Notes: generated by a model not told the origin, from the sequence alone. A stretch of DNA of 64,000 nucleotides from Pseudomonas cremoris (GCF_014230465.1 NZ_JAAXCY010000008.1:186001-250000); one strand, 5' to 3'. Positions 53,609-63,297 are shown, numbered from the stretch's first letter. A program made the numbers and translations.

Positions 53609-56251
53609 ATGCGCGCCAACTCGTCTGAAACACAAGACACCGTCACAGCAGAACAACCGATCACTCCCACTCGTTTGCGTTGGCTGGATCTGTTGAGCAA
53701 ATACCGGCAACCCATCGGGCTGGCCGTTACCCTGCTGCTGTTTGCAATCGCCCTGATCGCCTGCCGACACCTGCTGCTGGAACTGGACCTCTACGCGCTC
53801 CATGACTCGATTCTGGAAGTGCCCAAGCCAGCGTTGCTCGGTGCATTTGCCGCCGCCGTCGCGGGTTTCATCATTCTATTGGGCTATGAATTTTCCGGCG
53901 CCCGCTACGCCGGGGTAAAACTGCCTGCCAAGACCTTGGCCCTCGGTGGCTTCACCGCCTTTGCCATCGGCAATGCCATTGGCCTGTCGATGCTTTCGGG
54001 CGGTTCGGTGCGTTACCGTTTATATGCACGCCATGGTATCGGGGCCTCGGAAGTTGCCCACATGACCGTGTTCGCCAGCCTGGCCTTGGGCACTGCCCTG
54101 CCCCCACTGGCCGCATTGGCGACATTGAGCAACCTCCCAGCCGCCTCGACCTACCTGCATTTACCACAAGCGGTGCTTGGCGGCATCGCCGGCGCAGTCC
54201 TGCTGTTGTCGGCCGTATTGTGCATCGGCATTTATCGCCGTCGCCTGCCGGAACAACCTTACCCGGACAACCTGCTGGTCAAGGCTGGGCGCCGTACCTT
54301 GCGCCTGCCCGGGCGTCGCCTGACTTTCCTGCAGCTGATCATCACCGCACTGGACGTGGCCGCTGCCGCTACCGTCCTTTATATGCTGCTGCCGGAAGCA
54401 CCGCCGTTCGGCCCGTTCTTGCTGGTGTACCTGCTGGCCCTGGCCGCTGGCGTGCTCAGCCATGTACCGGGCGGTGTGGGCGTGTTCGAAGCGATCCTGC
54501 TCGCAGCTTTCGCCGACAAACTCGGTGCCGCGCCCTTGGCCGCTGCCCTGCTGCTGTACCGCATGATCTACGTGGTGCTGCCACTGTTGATCGCCTGCGT
54601 ATTCCTGTTGGTCAATGAAGCCCAGCGTCTGTTCCAGACCCAGCAGAGCCTGCGAGTGGCTTCGGGCCTGGCGGCACCGGTACTGGCCGTACTGGTTTTT
54701 TTGTCCGGCGTGGTCTTGCTGTTTTCCGGCGCGACGCCGGAAATCGACTCACGCCTGGAAAACATCGGCTTCCTGATTCCCCACCGCCTGATTGACGCCT
54801 CGCACTTTGGCGCCAGCCTCATCGGCGTGTTGTGCCTGTTGCTCGCCCAAGGTTTGCGTCGACGCCTGTCGGCGGCCTGGATGCTGACCATGGTGCTGCT
54901 GTTGACGGGCGCCCTGCTCTCGCTGCTCAAGGGTTTCGACTGGGAAGAAGCCAGTCTGATGACCATGACCGCCGTGCTGTTGGCGATCTTCCGCCGCTCG
55001 TTCTACCGCGCCAGCCGCCTGACCGAGTTGCCGTTCTCGCCGCTGTATCTAGTGGCCAGCGTCTGCGTGCTGGGGGCTTCGATCTGGCTGCTGCTGTTTG
55101 CCTACCAGGACGTACCGTATAGCCATCAACTGTGGTGGCAGTTCACGCTCGACGCCAACGCCCCGCGTGGCCTGCGCTCGCTGCTGGGTGCCGCCGTACT
55201 GCTGGTGATCGTGTCGCTGACCTGGCTACTGCGCACCGCGCGCCCGGTGATCCACCTGCCCACCCCGGATGAACTGGAACGTGCCACCAAGATCCTGATG
55301 GCCTCGTCGCAGCCCGACGGCGGCCTGGCGCTGACCGGTGACAAGGCGTTGCTGTTCCACCCCAACGATGAAGCCTTCCTGATGTACGCCCGTCGTGGAC
55401 GCAGCCTGGTGGCCTTGTATGACCCGATCGGCCCGACCCAGCCGCGCGCCGAAATGATCTGGCAGTTCCGCGACCTGTGCGACATTCACCACGCGCGCCC
55501 GGTGTTCTACCAGGTGCGGGCGGAGAACCTGCCGTACTACATGGACATCGGCCTGACTGCGATCAAGCTGGGCGAAGAGGCCCGCGTCGACCTGAAACGC
55601 TTTGACCTGGAAGCCAAGGGCAAAGAGATGAAGGATTTGCGCTACACCTGGAACCGGGGCACCCGGGACGGCCTGTCCCTGGAGATCCACGAACCGGGCA
55701 TGGCACCGATGGAGGAACTCAAAGTCATCTCCGACGCCTGGCTGACCGGCAAGAACGTGCGAGAAAAAGGCTTTTCCCTGGGACGCTTCAGCGACGACTA
55801 CCTCAAGCACTTTCGCATGGCGATCATTCGCTTCGAAGGGCGCCCGGTGGCCTTCGCCAACCTGCTCGAGACTTACAACCACGACCTGGCCAGCCTCGAC
55901 CTGATGCGCGCGCACCCGGACGCGCCCAAGCTGACCATGGAATTCATGATGGTCGGCCTGATTCAACATTATAAGAGTCACGGTTACGCCCGCTTCAGCC
56001 TCGGCATGGTGCCGTTGTCGGGCTTGCAACCACGACGCGGCGCTCCGCTGACCCAGCGCTTGGGCTCAATGGTGTTCCGTCGTGGTGAACAACTGTATAA
56101 CTTCCAAGGTTTGCGCCGCTTCAAAGACAAGTTCCAGCCTGATTGGGAACCCCGTTACATGGCCGTGCCCGCAGGACTTGATCCGCTGGTGGCACTGGCC
56201 GATACCGCCGCCCTGATTGCGGGCGGCTTGACTGGATTGGTGAAACGCTGA
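53609..56251 (+). CDS. mprF: MprF, bifunctional aminoacyl-phosphatidylglycerol synthase/flippase
   Basis: This 880-residue protein has an N-terminal half of about 14 TM helices (residues 30-540; flippase). Its C-terminal cytosolic DUF2156/GNAT-type domain (about 550-865) carries PDGGLALTGDKALLFHPNDEAFLMYARRGRSLVALYDPIGP and FSLGMVPLSGLQPRRG. It transfers an aminoacyl group from tRNA to phosphatidylglycerol, reducing net negative charge and cationic-peptide sensitivity. In PAO1 the amino acid is alanine; sequence alone does not decide this here. GGTG lies before the ATG at 53609. It overlaps the next gene by 1 nt. Confidence 0.93.
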   Translation: MRANSSETQDTVTAEQPITPTRLRWLDLLSKYRQPIGLAVTLLLFAIALIACRHLLLELDLYALHDSILEVPKPALLGAFAAAVAGFIILLGYEFSGARYAGVKLPAKTLALGGFTAFAIGNAIGLSMLSGGSVRYRLYARHGIGASEVAHMTVFASLALGTALPPLAALATLSNLPAASTYLHLPQAVLGGIAGAVLLLSAVLCIGIYRRRLPEQPYPDNLLVKAGRRTLRLPGRRLTFLQLIITALDVAAAATVLYMLLPEAPPFGPFLLVYLLALAAGVLSHVPGGVGVFEAILLAAFADKLGAAPLAAALLLYRMIYVVLPLLIACVFLLVNEAQRLFQTQQSLRVASGLAAPVLAVLVFLSGVVLLFSGATPEIDSRLENIGFLIPHRLIDASHFGASLIGVLCLLLAQGLRRRLSAAWMLTMVLLLTGALLSLLKGFDWEEASLMTMTAVLLAIFRRSFYRASRLTELPFSPLYLVASVCVLGASIWLLLFAYQDVPYSHQLWWQFTLDANAPRGLRSLLGAAVLLVIVSLTWLLRTARPVIHLPTPDELERATKILMASSQPDGGLALTGDKALLFHPNDEAFLMYARRGRSLVALYDPIGPTQPRAEMIWQFRDLCDIHHARPVFYQVRAENLPYYMDIGLTAIKLGEEARVDLKRFDLEAKGKEMKDLRYTWNRGTRDGLSLEIHEPGMAPMEELKVISDAWLTGKNVREKGFSLGRFSDDYLKHFRMAIIRFEGRPVAFANLLETYNHDLASLDLMRAHPDAPKLTMEFMMVGLIQHYKSHGYARFSLGMVPLSGLQPRRGAPLTQRLGSMVFRRGEQLYNFQGLRRFKDKFQPDWEPRYMAVPAGLDPLVALADTAALIAGGLTGLVKR

Positions 56252-57537
56252 TGATTCGACGCTCCTGGCGGTATGTATTGGCCTTAGTAGTGCTGCTCGC
56301 CCTGATCGCAGGCGCTGGCTTTTGGTACTGGAACCGCCCTGCCCCGCAGCCGACCCTGGAGCAACTGCCCCAGGCCGATGGCTCGGTGATGACCCGTGTA
56401 ACCCCGTCCAGCACACCGAAAGCCCGCGTAGCCGTGGCCGTGATGGCCGATGAAACCCTGACCGACAGCCAATTGATCGCCCTCAGCCAAGGCGGTACTG
56501 CGCAGATTGTTCAGGTAGTCCTGCCTAAAGATGACTGCAAGCTGCAAGAACAAGCATTGCAAAATGCGCTGGCCCAACTCAAAGGCCCGGCAACGCTGGT
56601 CAGCGGCATCGGCCCTGGCGCAGCCCTCGCCTGGCGCTGGTTGGCCACCCAGACCGACGACAAGGCCAACGCCATCTCCGTCGGTTTCGCGCTGGTACAG
56701 GAAGGCTGCAAGGACCCACTGCCGAAAACCTCCGCCCACGGTAGCTGGTTGGTCGCCTGGAACGATAACCCTGACGATGAAAGCGCCAGTTTCGTACGTG
56801 ACACACCACGCGCCACCACCAGCATCAGTGACTACGACATTCACTACCCGCAAGTTCTGAACAACGAGTTGCGCAAGCAACTGGTGGGCTCGGACAACGG
56901 CGGCCTGGCCATTCCAGTAGTCGAAGTACCGGCGGGCCAAGCCAAGGACACTGTGACCCTGTTCCTCTCCGGTGACGGCGGCTGGCGTGACCTGGACCGC
57001 GACGTGGCTGGCGAAATGGCCAAGATCGGCTACCCGGTCGTGGGCATCGACACCCTGCGTTACTACTGGCAGCACAAGACCCCGGAGCAAAGCGCCAAAG
57101 ACCTCACCGAACTGATGCAACACTACCGGCAAAAATGGGGCACCAAGCGCTTCGTACTGACCGGCTACTCGTTCGGTGCCGACGTACTGCCCGCCATCTA
57201 CAACCGCCTGCCAGAGAACGAGCAGCAGCGTGTGGACGCGATCATCCTGCTGGCGTTCGCACGTACCGGCAGCTTTGAAATCGAAGTGGAAGGTTGGCTC
57301 GGCAACGCCGGTAAAGAAGCCGCCACCGGCCCGGAAATGGCCAAGCTGCCAGCGGACAAGGTCGTGTGCATCTACGGCGCGGAAGAAGTCGACGAGAGCG
57401 GCTGCACGGACAAGACTGCCGTAGGTGAGGCTGTGAAGTTGCCAGGTGGGCATCACTTCGATGAGAACTACCCAGCGCTGGCTCAGCGGTTGGTGGATAT
57501 CATCGTGAAGCACCAGGCCAAGGACAAAGCCGAGTAA
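56251..57537 (+). CDS. AcvB/VirJ-family hydrolase (PA0919-like aminoacyl-PG hydrolase)
   Basis: The product has 428 residues. An N-terminal TM anchor (YVLALVVLLALIAGAGFWYW) is followed by an alpha/beta-hydrolase VirJ domain in the C-terminal half, with VTLFLSGDGGWRDLDRDVAGEMA, nucleophile Ser in LTGYSFGADVLPAIYNRL and His in GGHHFDENY. In P. aeruginosa the gene after mprF (PA0919) encodes a periplasmic hydrolase of alanyl-phosphatidylglycerol. Here the overlap with mprF is 1 nt (TGATG), so the two opposing activities are translationally coupled. The function is inferred from that homology. Confidence 0.85.
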   Translation: MIRRSWRYVLALVVLLALIAGAGFWYWNRPAPQPTLEQLPQADGSVMTRVTPSSTPKARVAVAVMADETLTDSQLIALSQGGTAQIVQVVLPKDDCKLQEQALQNALAQLKGPATLVSGIGPGAALAWRWLATQTDDKANAISVGFALVQEGCKDPLPKTSAHGSWLVAWNDNPDDESASFVRDTPRATTSISDYDIHYPQVLNNELRKQLVGSDNGGLAIPVVEVPAGQAKDTVTLFLSGDGGWRDLDRDVAGEMAKIGYPVVGIDTLRYYWQHKTPEQSAKDLTELMQHYRQKWGTKRFVLTGYSFGADVLPAIYNRLPENEQQRVDAIILLAFARTGSFEIEVEGWLGNAGKEAATGPEMAKLPADKVVCIYGAEEVDESGCTDKTAVGEAVKLPGGHHFDENYPALAQRLVDIIVKHQAKDKAE

Positions 57538-57564
57538 TTCCCCGGCTGACCTCGGATGAAAAAT

Positions 57565-57651
57565 GTGGGAGCGGGCTTGCTCGCGAATACGGAGTGTCAG
57601 TCAATGCTGCTGTGACTGATCCACCGCTTTCGCGAGCAAGCCCGCTCCCAC
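57565..57651. repeat. REPIN (head-to-head REP pair)
   Basis: Exact inverted arms at 57565-57587 and 57629-57651 lie between convergent genes. Confidence 0.93.
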
Positions 57652-57677
57652 ATTTAGTTTGCGTTGTCGTCAAATAA

Positions 57678-59387
57678 TCAGCGTGGTTCGATATGGGCAA
57701 TCATCAGCTGTACCGTCTCATTCCCGCGAAACTCGTTCACATCCAGCTTGTAGGCCAGCTCCACCCACTTCACCGTCGGGTTCGGCCAGACCTCACGGTC
57801 AACGCCAAACGCGATGCCATCGAGCTTCACTGACCCGCATTCGGTCTTGAGCACCACCTTCAGGTGCCGCTCACCCACCACGCGCTGCTCCACCAACTGG
57901 AACACACCGTGAAACACCGGCTCAGGAAAGTGCTGCCCCCACGGACCGGCGTGACGCAGCGCGCGGGCCAATTCCAGATGAAACTCTTCCACCGCCAGGG
58001 TGCCATCGGACAACAAGCGCCCGGTCAGGTCTTCTTCGCGCAGTTGCCGACGCACTTCGGCATCGAAGGCTTCAGCGAACAGTGGGAAGTTTTCCTCGGG
58101 CAGTGTCAGCCCCGCCGCCATGGCGTGGCCGCCGTACTTGGCGATCAGGTTGGGATGCTGGCTCGCGACTACCGCCAGGGCATCACGGATGTGAAAACCC
58201 TGCACGGAGCGCCCTGAGCCCTTTAGCAGGCCATCACCGGCGTCGGCGAAGGCGATGGTCGGGCGGAAGTAACGCTCTTTCATGCGTGACGCCAGGATGC
58301 CGATCACGCCTTGGTGCCATTCCGGATCGAACAGGCATAACCCGTAGGGCATCGACTCCACCGGCAAATCCTTGAGCTGGGCGAGGGCCTCGCGCTGCAT
58401 GCCTTGCTCGATGGATTTGCGATCCTGGTTCATGCCATCCAGTTGCGCAGCCATTTCCCGCGCCGCGGCGAAGTCGGTGGTGAGCAGGCATTCGATGCCC
58501 AGGCTCATGTCGTCCAGGCGACCAGCGGCATTGAGCCGTGGGCCGAGGATAAAGCCCAGGTCGGTTGAGGTGATGCGCGCCGCATCACGCTTGGCCACTT
58601 CGAGGATCGCCTTGATCCCAGGCCGCGCACGACCGGCTCGAATACGCTCCAGACCTTGATGCACCAGGATGCGATTGTTGGCATCCAGCGGCACCACGTC
58701 GGCGACGCTGCCCAACGCGACTAGATCCAGCAGCTCGCCAATGTTCGGCTGTGGCTTGCTCTCGTACCAGCCCAGGCTGCGCAGGCGTGCACGCAGGGCC
58801 ATGAGCACGTAGAAGATCACACCTACACCGGCCAAGGCCTTACTCGGGAACTCGCAGCCTGGCTGGTTCGGATTGACGATGGCATCCGCCGCCGGCAATT
58901 CATCGCCCGGCAAGTGGTGATCGGTGACCAATACCTGCAGCCCCGCCGCTTTCGCCGCCGCCACCCCCTCTACGCTGGAGATGCCGTTATCCACGGTGAT
59001 CAGCAACTGCGGCTTGCGCTGCAGGGCCACAGCGACGATTTCCGGGGTCAGACCATAGCCGTATTCGAAACGGTTGGGCACCAGGTAGTCGACATGGGCC
59101 GCACCGAGCAAACGCAGCCCCAGAGTGCCCACAGTGCTGGCGGTGGCGCCATCGGCATCAAAGTCACCCACGATCAGGATGCGCTGGCGCTGCTCCAGGG
59201 CCGTCACCAGCAGGTCCACCGCCGCGTCGATGCCCTTGAGCTGCTGATAGGGGATCAACCTCGCCAGGCTTTTATCCAACTCGGCTTGCGACTGCACCCC
59301 GCGAGCGGCGTAGAGACGAGTTAACAGCGGTGGCAATTCACCGAGGAACGGCAGAACGGCGGGCAACGGGCGGGGATCGATACGCAT
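57678..59387 (-). CDS. recJ: Single-stranded-DNA-specific exonuclease RecJ
   Basis: This 569-residue DHH-family 5'-3' exonuclease acts in recombination and mismatch repair. Metal-binding motifs are VGDFDADGATA (near residue 75), ITVDNGISS and VTDHHLPGDELPAADAIVNP. DHHA1-type GGHAMAAGLTL and an OB-type C-terminal region follow. The ATG at 59387 (MRIDPRPLPAV) was chosen over 59459, which has no family similarity upstream. Confidence 0.93.
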   Translation of the reverse strand: MRIDPRPLPAVLPFLGELPPLLTRLYAARGVQSQAELDKSLARLIPYQQLKGIDAAVDLLVTALEQRQRILIVGDFDADGATASTVGTLGLRLLGAAHVDYLVPNRFEYGYGLTPEIVAVALQRKPQLLITVDNGISSVEGVAAAKAAGLQVLVTDHHLPGDELPAADAIVNPNQPGCEFPSKALAGVGVIFYVLMALRARLRSLGWYESKPQPNIGELLDLVALGSVADVVPLDANNRILVHQGLERIRAGRARPGIKAILEVAKRDAARITSTDLGFILGPRLNAAGRLDDMSLGIECLLTTDFAAAREMAAQLDGMNQDRKSIEQGMQREALAQLKDLPVESMPYGLCLFDPEWHQGVIGILASRMKERYFRPTIAFADAGDGLLKGSGRSVQGFHIRDALAVVASQHPNLIAKYGGHAMAAGLTLPEENFPLFAEAFDAEVRRQLREEDLTGRLLSDGTLAVEEFHLELARALRHAGPWGQHFPEPVFHGVFQLVEQRVVGERHLKVVLKTECGSVKLDGIAFGVDREVWPNPTVKWVELAYKLDVNEFRGNETVQLMIAHIEPR

Positions 59388-59416
59388 GGGACGCAGGTGA
59401 ATTCTCTTCAATGCAA

Positions 59417-59518
59417 CTGTAGGAGCGAGCTTGCTCGCGAAAATCGTTAACGATGACACGGGTTGCCTGGCTTAACGCGGCGCCCTCAGGTTTTTCGCGA
59501 GCAAGCTCGCTCCTACAG
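59417..59518. repeat. REP-like inverted pair, GTAGGAGCGAGC variant
   Basis: CTGTAGGAGCGAGCTTGCTC... (59417-59440) and its inverse (59495-59518) bracket a 54-nt spacer. The core GAGCTTGCTCGCGAAA relates to the dominant REP, but the outer bases (GTAGGAGCGAG) differ. It lies between recJ and yaeQ. Confidence 0.88.
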
Positions 59519-59521
59519 GGG

Positions 59522-60064
59522 TCAACCGCGTTCGCCGACCAGCCATTGCAACTGAACTTCATGCTGGCCACGGTCATCGGTGACGAAAATCGTGCCTTCA
59601 CTGATCATCACGTCCCACTTGATCACGCGGGGCATGTCCTTGGCCAGGGTCTCAAGGACTTCCTGAGGCACGGCAGCGATGTGCACGTTTTTCAGGTTGG
59701 TTGCCACCGGCACCACCTTGCCTTCCCATACGCGCAGGCTGCCGTAGGCCAGCAGGCTGGTGCGTTCGGTACGGCGCGAGCACCAGGTCAGACGGTCGGC
59801 ATCGGGCTGGCCGACTTCGATCCAATGCAATACCCGATCATCCAGGCTTTTTTCCCACAGGGCTGGCTCGTCTACATCTGACAGGCCACGCCCGAACGAC
59901 AACTGCTCGTTGTACCAGAGGGCGTAGGCCAGCAGACGCACGGTCATGCGCTCTTCGGTTTCCGAAGGGTGGCGGGCGATGGTCTGTTTGACGCTCTCAT
60001 ACACCGAACGATCGAGGTCGGTGAGGTTGAGTTCGAATTTGTAGGTCGTGGACGGCTGGGCCAT
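59522..60064 (-). CDS. yaeQ: YaeQ family protein
   Basis: This 180-residue protein has family signatures TYKFELNLTDLDRSVYESVKQTIARHPSETEERM and EPALWEKSLDDRVLHWIEVGQPDADRLTWCSRRTE, plus EVQLQWLVGERG at the end. YaeQ adopts a PD-(D/E)XK-nuclease-like fold. An old RfaH-suppressor claim exists but the role is unsettled. It lies 134 nt upstream of the recJ start on the same strand, as in PAO1. Confidence 0.93.
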   Translation of the reverse strand: MAQPSTTYKFELNLTDLDRSVYESVKQTIARHPSETEERMTVRLLAYALWYNEQLSFGRGLSDVDEPALWEKSLDDRVLHWIEVGQPDADRLTWCSRRTERTSLLAYGSLRVWEGKVVPVATNLKNVHIAAVPQEVLETLAKDMPRVIKWDVMISEGTIFVTDDRGQHEVQLQWLVGERG

Positions 60065-60212
60065 GAACGGACTTCTAGAGACAGGGAAAGGCGGCCAGTC
60101 TAACCGATGGCGAGGTCATTCAACGAATCCTGCTCTGCATCATCCTTATCACTGGGCCACTCGCCTATGTTAAAAGGCTTCACACCACCGCCCTGCGCAG
60201 ACAAGGATCCTC

Positions 60213-61412
60213 ATGTCGTTTAATGCCAAACCGCTTGCCGGCCTGAAAGTCATCGAACTCGGCACCCTGATCGCCGGACCGTTCGCCTCGCGTATCTGCG
60301 CCGAGTTCGGCGCCGAGGTGATCAAGGTCGAATCCCCCGACGGCGGCGACCCGTTGCGTAAATGGCGCAAGCTGTATGAAGGCACGTCACTGTGGTGGTT
60401 CGTGCAAGCGCGCAACAAGCAGTCGCTGACACTGAACCTCAAGCACCCGAACGGCCTGGCAATTCTCAAACAGTTGCTGGCAGACGCCGACATATTGATC
60501 GAAAACTTCCGCCCCGGCGTGCTCGAGAAACTCGGTTTAAGCTGGGAAACCCTGCACGCGCTCAACCCCAAGCTGGTGATGGTGCGTCTCTCGGGCTTTG
60601 GCCAGACCGGGCCGATGAAGGACCAACCAGGATTTGGCGCGGTAGGCGAATCCATGGGCGGCCTGCGCTACATCACCGGCTTCGAGGATCGCCCGCCGGT
60701 GCGCACCGGGATTTCCATCGGTGACTCCATTGCCGCCTTGTGGGCAGTGATTGGCGCATTGATGGCGCTGCGTCATCGCGAGGTCAACGGTGGTCTGGGC
60801 CAGGTAGTGGATGTGGCGTTGTATGAAGCGATCTTCGCCATGATGGAAAGCATGATCCCGGAGTTCGACGTGTTCGGTTTTATTCGCGAGCGCACCGGCA
60901 ACATCATGCCCGGCATTACGCCGTCGTCGATCCACACCAGCCTTGATGGCAAGCACGTACAGATTGGTGCCAATGGCGATGCGATCTTCAAGCGTTTCAT
61001 GGTGGCCATAGGTCGTGAAGACCTGGCTGACGATCCTGTCCTTGCCAGCAATGACGGGCGCGATAGCCGTCGTGACGAGCTGTACGGGGTGATTGACCGC
61101 TGGGTGAACTCACTGCCACTGGACCAGGTAGTCGAGGCCTTGAACAAGGCCGAGGTGCCGGCCAGCCGCATCTACAGTGCCGAGGACATGCTGGGCGATC
61201 CGCAATTTCTCGCCCGCGAGATGTTCCTCAAGGCCCAGCTTCCCGATGGCAAGGACTTCAAGATGCCAGGCATTGTGCCCAAGCTGTCGGACACCCCGGG
61301 CAGCTGCGAGTGGGTCGGTCCGCAGTTGGGCGAGCACAACAGCGTGGTGCTCAATGGGCTGGGTTATGACGCCGCCGCCATCGTCCGTCTGCGTGAGGAA
61401 GGCGCGATCTGA
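60213..61412 (+). CDS. CaiB/BaiF (class III) CoA-transferase
   Basis: This 399-residue protein has LAGLKVIELGTLIAGPFASRICAEFGAEVIKVE at the N terminus and the long NPKLVMVRLSGFGQTGPMKDQPGFGAVGESMGGLRYITG segment of family III transferases. The catalytic Asp is probably in SIGDSIAALWA (residue about 173). It moves CoA between carboxylic acids; the acid is not identifiable. Its stop overlaps the next gene by 1 nt. Confidence 0.9.
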   Translation: MSFNAKPLAGLKVIELGTLIAGPFASRICAEFGAEVIKVESPDGGDPLRKWRKLYEGTSLWWFVQARNKQSLTLNLKHPNGLAILKQLLADADILIENFRPGVLEKLGLSWETLHALNPKLVMVRLSGFGQTGPMKDQPGFGAVGESMGGLRYITGFEDRPPVRTGISIGDSIAALWAVIGALMALRHREVNGGLGQVVDVALYEAIFAMMESMIPEFDVFGFIRERTGNIMPGITPSSIHTSLDGKHVQIGANGDAIFKRFMVAIGREDLADDPVLASNDGRDSRRDELYGVIDRWVNSLPLDQVVEALNKAEVPASRIYSAEDMLGDPQFLAREMFLKAQLPDGKDFKMPGIVPKLSDTPGSCEWVGPQLGEHNSVVLNGLGYDAAAIVRLREEGAI

Positions 61413-62296
61413 TGACTCACCGGTGCAAACGCTGGCTTGTCCAGCTGTGCCTCAGCGCCGGAATAATCGGTAGCTGGCCTCTGCCTGCGCATGCAGAGGA
61501 CACGCTGATCTGGTTGCTGCGCGATTTACCCCCGCTGACTATTTTTGAAGGGCCAGGCAAAGGCCAGGGCGCGCTGGACCAACTGTTGCCGATGCTGATC
61601 GAGCACTTACCGGAATATCGACACCAAGTGCTGCACGTCAACCGCGCGCGTGGCACGCAGATGCTGCGTGAACCTTCGTTCACCTGTGATCCGTCACTGC
61701 TGTGGACAGCGGAACGGGCGAAATACATTGTGTTTTCCAACCAGGCTTTTGTCGTCGTGAGTAACGGGGTCACAATCCGACGCGCTCAGCTTGAGGCTAT
61801 GGCGCCGTTTATCGTCGAAGGCCAATTCGACCTGCAAGCCTTCCTCGAAGCACATAAAACACGCATGGGTGCCATCGCGGAACGCAGCTACGGGCCAGTC
61901 ATCGATGAACGACTCAGGCATGCTGGGGCGCATAAACTGGCTCTTCATTACGGCAACGACGCCTTGGGTAGCCTTTTGCAGATGCAGCGGAGAGGACGAC
62001 TAGAGGCGGTGTTGGGCTATTGGCCAGAGGTGCGCTACCACGCGATGCAGCAAGGCATTGGCGCCGACGACCTGAGTTTCTACCCCATCAAAGGTTCATT
62101 GCCCTACCAACGCACCCGTATCGGCTGCTCGGACACGCCTCAAGGGCGCGTGGCGATCGAGCGGATCAACCAGGTGCTGCGCGAGATCCCAATGGAGCAG
62201 GTACAGCAGTCCTACGCCGCATGGCTGGACCCTCAGATGCGTGAGCAATACCTGCAGGACAACCCGAGCTTCTTCCAGGACGTGCCTGAGCCGTGA
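61412..62296 (+). CDS. Periplasmic solute-binding protein (TIGR02285-like)
   Basis: This 294-residue protein has a signal peptide (RWLVQLCLSAGIIGSWPLPAHAEDT). The SBP_bac_3-like fold has LIWLLRDLPPLTIFEGPGKGQGALDQLLP and GRLEAVLGYWPEVRYHAM. There is no permease or ATPase gene adjacent, so it may be an orphan sensor rather than a transporter part. It overlaps the CoA-transferase stop by 1 nt (TGATG), so the two are translationally coupled. Confidence 0.82.
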   Translation: MTHRCKRWLVQLCLSAGIIGSWPLPAHAEDTLIWLLRDLPPLTIFEGPGKGQGALDQLLPMLIEHLPEYRHQVLHVNRARGTQMLREPSFTCDPSLLWTAERAKYIVFSNQAFVVVSNGVTIRRAQLEAMAPFIVEGQFDLQAFLEAHKTRMGAIAERSYGPVIDERLRHAGAHKLALHYGNDALGSLLQMQRRGRLEAVLGYWPEVRYHAMQQGIGADDLSFYPIKGSLPYQRTRIGCSDTPQGRVAIERINQVLREIPMEQVQQSYAAWLDPQMREQYLQDNPSFFQDVPEP

Positions 62297-62309
62297 CAAA
62301 TCGTAGGCA

Positions 62310-62347
62310 AAAAGAAACCCCGAGCAGTGGGGAGACAACTCGGGGTT
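62310..62347 (-). terminator. Rho-independent terminator for the 62471-62755 gene
   Basis: AACCCCGAG / CTCGGGGTT (62316-62324 with 62339-62347) forms a 9-bp stem. The minus-strand side is followed by TTTCTTTTT, so it stops leftward transcription. On the plus strand the U-run is absent. Confidence 0.8.
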
Positions 62348-62470
62348 AAACGTGGCCTACAAATAGAGACCAGTACAGCAAGGCACAAACACCGGAGCAC
62401 AATGTTTGCTCTTGCTGTTACAAAATCTGACCGGCCATGCTGTAGGAAGTTTCCGTTAATAAACAATTCT

Positions 62471-62755
62471 TCATGCAACAGCAGCACTACGGGTCTGGGC
62501 AGCGTTGCGCAACGCTGCAATGACCGAGGGTTCCAGGCGCCCTTCGGCAATTTTGATATCACGCAGCAGGCAATCCACCACATCCACCAACACACGCTTG
62601 TCCATCAATTGCGCCCGGTCGACTTCACGCTCGACCACGATAGCGCCAGCAGGGTACTTCACCGTCACCAGGCACTCGTCCTGCGCGCCAGAGGTGGTCA
62701 GCGTAACCTGATAAGGGCTCAATGCTTCTTCGAGCAATAGGCTGATACTTTCCAT
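62471..62755 (-). CDS. Small hypothetical protein
   Basis: This 94-residue ORF begins MESISLLLEEALSPYQVTLT. It has no signal or TM segment and ends NAAQTRSAAVA. It is mostly beta in the first half and helical in the second (VDVVDCLLRDIKIAEGRL). A start four codons upstream (GTG 62767) is also possible; neither has a strong ribosome site. I do not recognise the family. Confidence 0.7.
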   Translation of the reverse strand: MESISLLLEEALSPYQVTLTTSGAQDECLVTVKYPAGAIVVEREVDRAQLMDKRVLVDVVDCLLRDIKIAEGRLEPSVIAALRNAAQTRSAAVA

Positions 62756-63069
62756 CTCGATCACCACTCAATAGTTCGGAAACAATCGGTTCAACGGGAG
62801 CTGCATCTATCCTAAGTGACCTTTTGTGACGTAGGAAAGTTCGCTTTATCGTCTTTATGGGGCCGTCAGGGAGTGACGGATTCCAGCATGCGCTTGCAAC
62901 ATGACAGGCAAAAAACGGCTGCACATAACTGCTAACGCATTGGGTGGTTGTTTTGGGGGTTGCTGGCGGCTGAGACCGGGGGTGAATCCTATACTCGGTG
63001 AGCGCTGGTGACGCTGCTACGCGGAATAAAGCGCATGTCAAAAGGCCCTTATTGCGAAGGATGAATAAA

Positions 63070-63270
63070 ATGCTGGAACACGACAAAGAACAGGCTGTGC
63101 TAGAGAAGATTCACGCTGACATCTCACGCATTTATGCCGAGCAACGCAAACTCAATGCAGAAGCTCACAAGATAACCCGTGAAAACTTCTGGTACCCCAT
63201 GGGTGTCGCAATGGCCGTTGTTGCAACGATTGCTTCAATCACCGGAATGGCCATTAAGTTTTTTTTGTAA
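63070..63270 (+). CDS. Small single-TM membrane protein
   Basis: This 66-residue protein has an N-terminal coiled-coil-like helix (LEKIHADISRIYAEQRKLNAEAHKI) followed by one TM helix (YPMGVAMAVVATIASITGMAIKFFL) at the C terminus. The ATG at 63070 is preferred since AAGG lies 9 nt upstream; the longer frame from GTG 62998 has none. The charged helix plus C-terminal TM resembles tail-anchored small proteins. No known function. The 302 nt upstream (62768-63069) holds no other feature I can see. Confidence 0.7.
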   Translation: MLEHDKEQAVLEKIHADISRIYAEQRKLNAEAHKITRENFWYPMGVAMAVVATIASITGMAIKFFL

Positions 63271-63297
63271 ATCAGCTTGCACAGGGCCTGCCACAAA

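Noticed and set aside
61412..62296. Complete ABC transporter operon with the binding protein
   Set aside because: No permease or ATPase gene lies on either side; only the CoA-transferase and an unrelated small gene are adjacent.
62300..62347. Structured GC-rich hairpin as a small RNA
   Set aside because: The stem has a U-rich tail only on the minus strand, right after a leftward gene, so it is explained as that gene's terminator.
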